A stretch of 15,828 nt of DNA from CAZPKH01 sp964407165 (GTDB lineage: Bacteria > Bacteroidota > Bacteroidia > Bacteroidales > Muribaculaceae). Shown here one piece after another: positions 1 to 6,099 of this stretch (positions are counted from its first letter, which is position 1; each line of letters begins with the position of its first letter). The stretch spans positions 1 to 15,828 of the forward strand of contig CAYOUJ010000054.1 in the NCBI GenBank assembly GCA_964407165.1. The letters are read 5' to 3'. The notes under the pieces are model-generated. The model was not told where the DNA came from. It made no database searches and saw only the letters and a program-made list of their open reading frames with translations. The translations under genes were made by a program, and so were the position numbers.

Positions 1-440
1 CCCAACGGAGGGCGCCCACGCTAAAAGGGAGCGGGGCGGCGCCCACGCGCCCCGCGGCTGCAGGCGTTCAAGCGAATACTGCTCTTGAAGGGGGGCGCGA
101 GGGCGCTGCCCCCCTCCCAAGCGAGGGCGGCGCCCCCCTCCAGGGGGGCGCCCATGCTAAAAGGGAGCGGGGCGGCGCCCTCGCGCCCCGCCGGTGCAGG
201 CGTTCAAGCGAATACTGCTCTTGAGGGGGGCGCGAGGGCGCTGCCCCCCTCCCAAGCGAGGGCGCTGCCCCCCTCCCAACGGAGGGCGCCCACGCTAAAA
301 GGGAGCGGGGCGGCGCCCACGCGCCCCGCTGCTGCAGGCGTTCAAGCGAATACTGCTCTTGAAGGGGGGCGCGAGGGCGCTGCCCCCCTCCCAACAGAGG
401 GCGCTGCCCCCCTCCCAACAGAGGGCGCCGCCCCCCTCCC
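1..440 (+). repeat. Family-1 palindromic repeat array A (left flank of transposase 1)
   Basis: This stretch has no convincing gene and is filled by three tandem copies of a GC-rich unit. In copy 1 the unit has three hairpins. H1 is GCGGGGCG (31-38) with CGCCCCGC (48-55). H2 is TTCAAG (67-72) with CTTGAA (84-89). H3 is GGGGGGC (90-96) with GCCCCCC (108-114). A tail of 24-base units ending in CCCCCCTCCCAA follows. The H2 segments of copies 2 and 3 begin at 203 and 341. Copy 2 has one A fewer after CTT. A short module with GCTAAAAGGGAGC precedes each copy. The array runs to within 9 bases of the transposase start and is cut by the window edge. Long open frames cross it on both strands, but they are Gly/Ala/Pro/Arg low-complexity and I read them as repeat artefacts. 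Confidence 0.9.
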
Positions 441-448
441 ATTGCATT

Positions 449-1057
449 ATGGACGAGAGATTGTTTTTCGACAAGCGTTTGCCATTAGTGGAAACAGGTT
501 ATTTGCTCCCACATTGGCACCAAGACTATACGTATGTATTCATAACAATGCATTTGGGCGATGCGTTGCCTCAGGATTTTATTCGCGAATATAAGCATAA
601 GAAGGACAAATGGTTGTTGGCCCATCCAAAGCCTTGGGATATTGACATTGAACGTGAATATCACACATTGTTCAGAGTTTCCATAGAGCGTAAGTTAGAC
701 AGTGGGTTTGGCCAATGTTACTTGGCTAAAAATGAGGTTGCAGAGGTCGTCGCCAATTGCATTATGTTTGATGACACTCGTAAATATGGCGTTGACTCCT
801 TTGTAATCATGGCTAATCACATACATGTACTTCTTTACTTGTATGAAGAGAGGTTAGAAACTATAATGACGCAATGGCGTAATATTACTACTCATCGCAT
901 CAATAAGATAGTCAATCGTCATGGGGCGCTATGGCAGCGCGAGTATTATGACCGACTTATACGTGATGACCAACATTATGGCAACGTGTTGCGCTATATT
1001 GCCCATAACAATAATTATGGTGGTATCAGGTATTATAACCGAGCGTTAGCAAGATGA
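449..1057 (+). CDS. REP-associated tyrosine transposase (IS200-like Y1 transposase), copy 1
   Basis: This is a 202-residue single-domain HUH transposase of the Y1_Tnp/RAYT type, which nicks single-stranded DNA at hairpins through a catalytic tyrosine. Visible signatures are an N-terminal strand with DYTYVFITMHLGDALPQ, the metal-binding HUH-like motif NHIHVLL (His124 and His126), and the C-terminal LWQREYYDRLIRDD followed by LRYIAHN. Tyr183 in that last motif is the likely nucleophile. I chose ATG 449 because the frame upstream is pure repeat; the frame could extend from TTG 359, which would add 30 repeat-encoded residues. The gene is clearly more AT-rich than its neighbours, which suggests separate acquisition. 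Family-1 repeats flank it on both sides, so these are its probable substrates. Its TGA overlaps an ATG at 1054. The family call is firm; the link to these repeats is inferred from position. Confidence 0.88.
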   Translation: MDERLFFDKRLPLVETGYLLPHWHQDYTYVFITMHLGDALPQDFIREYKHKKDKWLLAHPKPWDIDIEREYHTLFRVSIERKLDSGFGQCYLAKNEVAEVVANCIMFDDTRKYGVDSFVIMANHIHVLLYLYEERLETIMTQWRNITTHRINKIVNRHGALWQREYYDRLIRDDQHYGNVLRYIAHNNNYGGIRYYNRALAR

Positions 1058-1073
1058 AGAAAACGAGCGAACA

Positions 1074-1328
1074 ACGGAGCGGGGCGGCGCCCACGCTAAA
1101 AGGGAGCGGGGCGGCGCCCACGCGCCCCGCGGCTGCAGGCGTTCAAGCGAATACTGCTCTTGAAGGGGGGCGCGAGGGCGCTGCCCCCCTCCCAAGCGAG
1201 GGCGGCGCCCCCCTCCAGGGGGGCGCGAGGGCGCTGCCCCCCTCCCAGGGGGGCGCGAGGGCGCTGCCCCCCTCCCAACCGAGGGCGCTGCCCCCCTCCC
1301 AATCGAGGGCGCTGCCCCCCTCCCAAGA
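1074..1328 (+). repeat. Family-1 palindromic repeat array B (right flank of transposase 1)
   Basis: One full family-1 unit lies here. A partial H1 and the GCTAAAAGGG module start at 1079. The H2 arms are at 1142-1147 and 1159-1164. Several H3/tail modules follow, ending in 24-base tandem units. An extra hairpin, GCCCCCC-TCCA-GGGGGGC, is near 1207-1224. The array ends immediately before the ATG of the next glycosyltransferase. One frame through the whole array is free of stop codons and continues into that gene. Confidence 0.9.
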
Positions 1329-1329
1329 G

Positions 1330-2292
1330 ATGGATTTGACGGTGGGGGTGTGCGTGTGGAACGCGGCGGGGTATGTGGAGGAGACGCTGCGGAGCGTGTG
1401 CGCGCAGACGCGGCAGGACTTCCGGCTGCTCGTCGTCGACGACTGCTCGACGGACGGCTCGGCGGAGGTGGTGGAGCGTTTCTTCCGGGAGCACCCGCGG
1501 CAGTATGAGCTTGTGCGCCTGCCCGAGAACGGGGGGATAGCCCATGCGCGTAACTTCGTGTTGCATCACGCGACGACGAAGTATGTGCTGTTCCTGGACT
1601 CTGACGACCTCTTCGACCCTCGGCTGGCCGAGCTTGAATATGATGCGCTTGTGGCAGACCCCGATTTGATGGGCGTCTCGTGCTGGTCGAAGTACATCAA
1701 TGCCAAAGGCAAAGAGATAGGCGGCGGCACGTTCCTCGGCGCCAAGACGAAGGATGAGTTCATCGACAAGGCGTCGCGGGCAAAGTTGATATTCCTGCCC
1801 ATTCATACCATGTTCGACCGTGAGCTGGCCATACGCGCCGGAGGGTTCACGCTCGACGGATTTCCCGAAGGGCGTCCGCGCATGCAGGATTATTGCGAGG
1901 AGCTGGACCTGTGGACGCGCATGAGCGATTATTGCGCAGAGGGCAAGGCGTTCATAACTTTGCCGAAGGTGCTCTACTATTACCGCAAGTCAGACGGGCT
2001 GTCGTCAAACCACTATAATATGATTGTCAAGATGCGCTATACGAAGGCTAATTTGCGTCGTCGCCGCCGTGGAGACAACCAACTGACATTTGTCGAGTTC
2101 TGCCAAAGCCTGACGCCGGAGGAGCGCAAGCGCATAAAGAAGGACGCCTTTGCCGCGCAATACCTGCGCAACGGGGTTTTCTACCTAAAGCGCGGGCGGG
2201 TGCTGACAGGGGCGTGGATGGTGGCGCGGAGCGTGGCGGCGCGCCCCGGCTACTTCGTCGACAAGCTCCGCAAGAACCTCCTCCGCAAATAA
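1330..2292 (+). CDS. GT2-family (GT-A fold) glycosyltransferase
   Basis: The product is a 320-residue GT2 enzyme, predicted to transfer a sugar from a nucleotide-sugar donor to a growing surface glycan at the cytoplasmic membrane face. The domain begins at once with DLTVGVCVWN. The nucleotide-binding VVDDCSTDG (Asp37, Asp38) and the metal-binding DSDD (90-93) are both present. An EELDLWTRM segment follows at the usual acceptor side. I chose ATG 1330 because it is where the GT2 fold starts. The same frame is open back to ATG 1054, which would add 92 residues of repeat-coded Gly/Ala/Pro-rich sequence. No ribosome-binding site decides this, because the region upstream is all repeat. The C-terminus is basic (RKNLLRK). 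Donor and linkage are unknown. It is probably the first sugar gene of this stretch. Confidence 0.88.
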   Translation: MDLTVGVCVWNAAGYVEETLRSVCAQTRQDFRLLVVDDCSTDGSAEVVERFFREHPRQYELVRLPENGGIAHARNFVLHHATTKYVLFLDSDDLFDPRLAELEYDALVADPDLMGVSCWSKYINAKGKEIGGGTFLGAKTKDEFIDKASRAKLIFLPIHTMFDRELAIRAGGFTLDGFPEGRPRMQDYCEELDLWTRMSDYCAEGKAFITLPKVLYYYRKSDGLSSNHYNMIVKMRYTKANLRRRRRGDNQLTFVEFCQSLTPEERKRIKKDAFAAQYLRNGVFYLKRGRVLTGAWMVARSVAARPGYFVDKLRKNLLRK

Positions 2293-2297
2293 ACACT

Positions 2298-2312
2298 TGC
2301 CGCTTCGCGGCA
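2298..2312 (+). other. Short intergenic hairpin after the first GT2 gene
   Basis: TGCCGC-TTC-GCGGCA forms a 6-bp stem six bases past the stop codon. No T-tract follows, so it is not a classical intrinsic terminator. It may stabilise the 3' end or be a pausing hairpin within an operon. Confidence 0.4.
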
Positions 2313-2331
2313 GAAATGGTTGACATTTAAT

Positions 2332-2339
2332 AAGGGAGG
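2332..2339 (+). promoter_or_regulatory. Shine-Dalgarno-like AAGGGAGG upstream of the WbsX-like gene
   Basis: AAGGGAGG lies 12 bases before ATG 2352 and 7 bases before an out-of-frame ATG at 2347, which stops after two codons (ATGATATGA). Strong purine sites are uncommon in Bacteroidota. The overlapping two-codon frame may affect initiation, but this is only a sequence observation. Confidence 0.4.
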
Positions 2340-2351
2340 TTCATTAATGAT

Positions 2352-3674
2352 ATGAGGGTGGTGGCGTTTTATTTGCCGCAGTTTTACCCGACGGCGACGA
2401 ATGACCGGTGGTACGGTGCGGGGCATACGGAGTGGACCAACGTGCGCCGTGCGCGGCCTCTGTACCGCGGTCATTACCAGCCGCGCGTGCCGGGGGAGTT
2501 AGGCTACTACGACCTGCGCGACGCTGACGTGCGGCGCCGTCAGGCGGAGCTTGCCCGTGCCGCCGGCATCGAGGGGTTCTGCTACTACCATTATTGGTTT
2601 GGCGACGGGGTGACAGAGCTTGATGAGCCTCTGCGGCAGGTGCTTGAGAGCGGGGAGCCGGATTTCCCGTTCTGCCTGTGCTGGGCCAACGAGTCGTGGT
2701 ACGCCAAGCACTGGGGGCTGGGCGGGCGTCCGACGAAGCGGCTTATACATGAGCAGAGATACGAGGGCGTACGGAGCGGGGCGGCGCCCTCGCGCCCCGC
2801 AGCTGCAGGCGTATGGAGCGGGGCGGCGCCCTCGCGCCCCGCAGCTGCAGGCGTTCAAGCGAATACTGCTCTTGAAGGGGGGCGCGAGGGCGCTGCCCCC
2901 CTCCCAAGCGAGGACGCTGCCCCCCTCCCAAGCGAGGGCGCTGCCCCCCTCCAGGGGGGCGCGAGGGCGCTGCCCCCCTCCCAACAGAGGGCGCTGCCCC
3001 CCTCCCAACAGAGGGCGCTGCCCCCCTCCCATTTCATGCACGTCCTGCCCGCCCTGCGCGACCGGCGGTACATGCGCGTGGAGGGGCGGATGCTGTTCAT
3101 GATTTACAGGCCGTTGGAGCACCCGTATTTAAAGGAGTGGGTGGAGGAGTGGCGGAGCCTTGCACGGGAGCATCTCGGCGCCGACTTCTATTTCGTGGGC
3201 CACGCGCGCACCGACGAGGAGGCGCTGCAGGCATTGGCGTTAGGCCTCGACGGGGTGAACATCATGCGCAAGGACGCATTCCGCCATGGCCGCGGGCCGA
3301 TGCTGTGGGAGAAGGTGCAGCGGCTCGTGGGGCGCGCGCCGTACCATTACCCGTACGCCGAGGTGAGCCGCTATTTCGTCGACCGCGAGGGGATAGAGAC
3401 GCGCGAGAATGTGTTTCCGACCATCATACCCGGCTGGGACCACTCGGCGCGGCGGGGCAAGTCGGGCATCATCTTCGACGAGGCCACGCCGGAGCTGTTC
3501 GGGCGCCATGTCGAGGACGCCGTGGCCGTGTGCGCCGCCAAGGCTCCGGAGCGCCGGCTGGCGTTCCTGCTGTCGTGGAACGAGTGGGGCGAGGGCAACT
3601 ACCTCGAGCCGGACGCCCGCTACGGCCGCGCCTTCATCGACACTTTGAGAGAAAAAATCGACAATCATCGATAG
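2352..3674 (+). CDS. WbsX-like / GH99-like glycan-processing protein with in-frame repeat insert
   Basis: This 440-residue protein belongs to the WbsX-like (GH99-like) family found in surface-polysaccharide loci, thought to act on glycan chains as transferase or glycosidase. Family hallmarks are the start RVVAFYLPQFYPTATNDRWY, HTEWTNV, HYQPRVPGELGYYDLRD, GFCYYHYWF, FCLCWANESW and, near the C-terminus, LSWNEWGEGNYLEPD. The order is complete. Between Tyr137 and His227, however, it carries about 87 residues of Gly/Ala/Pro-rich sequence encoded by family-1 repeats (from about codon 138 to 226). The family domain then resumes at FMHVLPALRDRRYMRVEGRM. From memory of the family, relatives have only a short link there. 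The frame is intact, so a full protein can be made; whether it is active is unknown. The last codons and the TAG stop lie in an ATCGAT-rich motif. Confidence 0.85.
   Translation: MRVVAFYLPQFYPTATNDRWYGAGHTEWTNVRRARPLYRGHYQPRVPGELGYYDLRDADVRRRQAELARAAGIEGFCYYHYWFGDGVTELDEPLRQVLESGEPDFPFCLCWANESWYAKHWGLGGRPTKRLIHEQRYEGVRSGAAPSRPAAAGVWSGAAPSRPAAAGVQANTALEGGREGAAPLPSEDAAPLPSEGAAPLQGGARALPPSQQRALPPSQQRALPPSHFMHVLPALRDRRYMRVEGRMLFMIYRPLEHPYLKEWVEEWRSLAREHLGADFYFVGHARTDEEALQALALGLDGVNIMRKDAFRHGRGPMLWEKVQRLVGRAPYHYPYAEVSRYFVDREGIETRENVFPTIIPGWDHSARRGKSGIIFDEATPELFGRHVEDAVAVCAAKAPERRLAFLLSWNEWGEGNYLEPDARYGRAFIDTLREKIDNHR
2763..3029 (+). repeat. Family-1 repeat array C, inserted in frame inside the WbsX-like gene
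   Basis: The insert has two H1 hairpins (stems from about 2775 and 2817), one H2 (TTCAAG 2854-2859 with CTTGAA 2871-2876) and several H3/tail modules ending in 24-base units that encode LPPSQQRA. The first part is read in the stop-free frame (GAAPSRPAAAG, EGGREGAAPLP). After a CCCCTCCAGGGGGG module the reading shifts to a second open repeat frame (GGARALPPSQ). Coding sequence of the host family flanks it directly on both sides. Confidence 0.92.
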
Positions 3675-3691
3675 ACCATCGATAACAATCG
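3657..3691. repeat. ATCGAT-rich intergenic motif 1
   Basis: This AT-rich stretch has two ATCGAT palindromes (from 3667 and 3678), flanked by ATCGACAATC and AACAATCG. It overlaps the end of the WbsX-like gene and encodes its final residues (KIDNHR) and stop. It resembles the palindrome at 5008-5031 and stands out from the GC-rich surroundings. Function is unknown. Confidence 0.5.
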
Positions 3692-3703
3692 AAATAAACG
3701 ACA

Positions 3704-5014
3704 ATGGAAGAGCATATAAGGGGTGTCATCGGGCTGCTCAACGAGCAGGCGGAGTATGCCGTGCTGCGCAACTGGGAGCTGCTCCCGACCGACAACGCCT
3801 CGCGTGACATCGACATCATAATCACCCGCCGCAGCTACCGCAAGGCAATCCCTCAGATTGTCAGCCTCATTGAGCAGACTGACTGGAAGATAGTGACTTA
3901 CCTACACTCAGACCGGCTGCTCACGCTCGTGTGCGGGCGTCAGGAGGAGGGCCGTACCGACCTGGTTCAGTGGGACTTCTTCGTTGACACCAGCGTGTTT
4001 GGCATCCGGCTGATGGGCGCCGAGGAGTTCCTCGAACATCGTCAGTGGAGCGGGTTCCTGTATTACGTCGACGTGCCCGAGCGGTTCCTTGACAAGTACC
4101 TCTACAACCGCGCCGTGGGGTCGAAATACCCTGACAAATACGCCGATACGCGCGCCCAGGCCGAGCACTCGCCACGCGTGGAGGCCAAGCTGCAGAGCAT
4201 CTTCGGCGTCAAGACGGTCGCCGAGGCCGACAAGATGTCCGGCCGCAAGCTGCTCCTGCGCGCCATCGGCCGCAACCTGCGCCGGCGTCCGGTGGGCACC
4301 GTCGTCGGCGTGTGCCGCTTCCTGCGCACGTTTATAGGCAATTACATCTCGTCGCGCACCGGCTTCTCCATCGGCTTCACCGGCCCGGACGGGTCGGGCA
4401 AGACCACGGTGATCGATGGCATGCTCGAGCGCCTCGGGCCGGTGTTCCGCACCGCGCACGCCTATTACCACTTCCGGCCGGCGCTGTTTGGTAACCTCGG
4501 CGAGGTGGCCCACAAGGCGGGGCTGAAGAAGGAGGTCGACCGCAACTATTCAGACCCGCATCGCGGCGGCCGCACGGGCGCCCTCGGCTCATTAGCGCGG
4601 CTGATGTATTACTCGACCGACTACGTCGCCGGCTACTTCCTGCGCGTCAAGACGCTCACGCGCATCACGCGGCTGGTGATCTTCGACCGATACTACACCG
4701 ACATCATCTGCGACAGCCGCCGCTCGCGCATCTATCTGCCTTACAAATTCTTGCGCGCCTGGGGACGGCTCTTCATCCCCACGCTCGACTACAACGTGCT
4801 GCTGACGGCGCCGACCGAGGTGATACTCTCGCGCAAGGCCGAGCTCGACGCCGACGGCATCCGCGATATCAACCGCCGCATCGACTACCTCGCCCCCAAG
4901 AAAGGCTACCTCAAAGTAGTCAACGACAGCACCCCCGACGCCGCCATCGACGCCATCCTCACGGAAATCTTTGAAAACCAACACCGCAAGAATCTAAAGC
5001 GATTACCTCGATAA
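3704..5014 (+). CDS. Two-domain protein: nucleotidyltransferase-like N-terminus plus thymidylate-kinase-like P-loop kinase
   Basis: The product has 436 residues. The first half (about 1-190) resembles nucleotidyltransferase-fold proteins: YAVLRNWELL, then SRDIDIIITRRSYRKA with a possible Asp-x-Asp metal pair, then TDLVQWDFFV. The second half is a P-loop kinase with Walker A GPDGSGKTT (227-235), RLVIFDRYYTDIICDSRR (like the thymidylate kinase DR(Y/W) motif) and YNVLLTAPTEVILSRKAE before a lid-like region. Such proteins recur in capsule and O-antigen loci, but their substrate is not established. It could phosphorylate a sugar, nucleoside or glycan end. The gene starts 29 bases after the WbsX-like stop. 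Domain calls are from visible motifs; the N-terminal assignment is less sure than the kinase. Confidence 0.78.
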   Translation: MEEHIRGVIGLLNEQAEYAVLRNWELLPTDNASRDIDIIITRRSYRKAIPQIVSLIEQTDWKIVTYLHSDRLLTLVCGRQEEGRTDLVQWDFFVDTSVFGIRLMGAEEFLEHRQWSGFLYYVDVPERFLDKYLYNRAVGSKYPDKYADTRAQAEHSPRVEAKLQSIFGVKTVAEADKMSGRKLLLRAIGRNLRRRPVGTVVGVCRFLRTFIGNYISSRTGFSIGFTGPDGSGKTTVIDGMLERLGPVFRTAHAYYHFRPALFGNLGEVAHKAGLKKEVDRNYSDPHRGGRTGALGSLARLMYYSTDYVAGYFLRVKTLTRITRLVIFDRYYTDIICDSRRSRIYLPYKFLRAWGRLFIPTLDYNVLLTAPTEVILSRKAELDADGIRDINRRIDYLAPKKGYLKVVNDSTPDAAIDAILTEIFENQHRKNLKRLPR

Positions 5015-5031
5015 TCATCGATGATTATCGA
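5008..5031. repeat. Perfect 24-bp ATCGAT-centred palindrome
   Basis: TCGATAATCATC followed by GATGATTATCGA is a perfect inverted repeat with no loop. It contains the TAA stop of the kinase gene (5012-5014) and lies 14 bases before the next start. As RNA it would form an AU-rich stem; as DNA it is a possible dimer-binding site. ATCATCGAT is shared with the motif at 3657-3691. Confidence 0.65.
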
Positions 5032-5045
5032 TTATATATCGATTT

Positions 5046-6092
5046 ATGATTGAGGTCATAGTCCCGGCATGGGAGGCTGAGGCGACGCTCGGGGAAATGC
5101 TTGAGAGCTTGCCCGCAGGCGTGCGCGTCACGGTCGTTGACGACGGCTCGACCGACGCTACTGCAAAAGTAGCCCGCGAGCACGGCGCGAGGGTTGTCTC
5201 GGTAGCCCACGCCGGGCCGTATGCAGCACGCCTCGAGGGTATCAGGCGTGCCACGGCGGAGTGGGTGATGTTTGCCGACGCCGACGACGTGCTCTGCGAG
5301 GGGGCTGTGGAGGCACTGCTCGAGGAGGCGTTCCGCAACCCTGAGGCGGACGTGATAGTGGGTAACATTCGGGTAGGGGAGGAGCGGCTGATGAAGCCCC
5401 GCAAGCCCTTTGTGCTCACCCCTAATAAATATATTCAAAAATCTATAAACGAGCCGGTTCTGCGCTCGATGTGTGGCAAGATAATCCGCCGCGAAGCCCT
5501 TTGCTCCGCATTGCAGGAACTCGAGTCGCTCATGCCCGTGCCGTCGCTCGACGAAGACCAACTGATGATGGCCGTCATCATGCGCCACGCCCGCGGCGCC
5601 GTCGTCGTCCCCACCGTCGACACCTATATATATAGGCTCGGCGGGGAGGGGCAGTGCCACGGTGGCGTCCTTTGGGCCGACGACATCCGGCGGCTCATCG
5701 CGCTGAAAGAGCATGTGATTGACCCGTCGGCACGGCTTGCGCGCTCGCTCCTCGACACCATATATTCAACGCTAATAGTCAGGGGTATAGACATCTCTCC
5801 CCTCCGCGCTGACATCGCGCGGCTGCTTCGTCGCGCCGGCTATGTGCCGCTGCGGCTGGCGGCGATGATGCAGTCGCGGCGCCTGCGCAGTCTCGTCGCG
5901 CGCCGTCACCGCGAGATAGAAGCCCCGCGCCGCCCGTACAACGAGATTACCATTGAAACCTCGACGCCTGACGACGAGGCGCTTAGGCGAGCGCAGGAGG
6001 TCATCGACAGCGACTTCAACCGCATTAGGCTGACCGTCCGCGGCAACCGCACCGGCTTCCCCCAAGACCCCCGTATCCACTACGAAAACTGA
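5046..6092 (+). CDS. GT2-family glycosyltransferase
   Basis: This 348-residue enzyme begins directly with the GT-A fold (MIEVIVPAWEAEATLGEML). It has VVDDGSTDAT (Asp32, Asp33) for nucleotide binding and FADADD (Asp78, Asp80, Asp81) as the metal-binding DXD region. SLDEDQLMM is the probable acceptor-side ED motif. The C-terminal third is basic and has no clear membrane segment. The ATG start matches the usual GT2 beginning, so no shift is needed. It is probably co-transcribed, with a 7-base gap to the next gene. Donor and acceptor sugars cannot be read from the sequence. Confidence 0.88.
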   Translation: MIEVIVPAWEAEATLGEMLESLPAGVRVTVVDDGSTDATAKVAREHGARVVSVAHAGPYAARLEGIRRATAEWVMFADADDVLCEGAVEALLEEAFRNPEADVIVGNIRVGEERLMKPRKPFVLTPNKYIQKSINEPVLRSMCGKIIRREALCSALQELESLMPVPSLDEDQLMMAVIMRHARGAVVVPTVDTYIYRLGGEGQCHGGVLWADDIRRLIALKEHVIDPSARLARSLLDTIYSTLIVRGIDISPLRADIARLLRRAGYVPLRLAAMMQSRRLRSLVARRHREIEAPRRPYNEITIETSTPDDEALRRAQEVIDSDFNRIRLTVRGNRTGFPQDPRIHYEN

Positions 6093-6099
6093 ATTTACA

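Noticed and set aside
1..440. Long open frames on both strands through the GC-rich arrays, as possible genes
   Set aside because: They repeat the same Gly/Ala/Pro/Arg-rich peptides at each array and have no family signature; the openness comes from GC-rich repeat composition.
449..1057. Complete IS200/IS605 insertion sequence with TnpB
   Set aside because: No TnpB or IS ends are seen; the single-domain protein with flanking palindromes fits a RAYT better.
1187..1328. Tandem 24-base units as a CRISPR array
   Set aside because: There are no unique spacers between repeats, the units are directly adjacent and no cas gene is present.
2763..3029. Assembly error placing repeats in the WbsX-like gene
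   Set aside because: Flanking family sequence resumes in the correct frame and no expected part beyond a few linker residues is missing. A collapsed or misjoined repeat can still not be fully excluded without reads.
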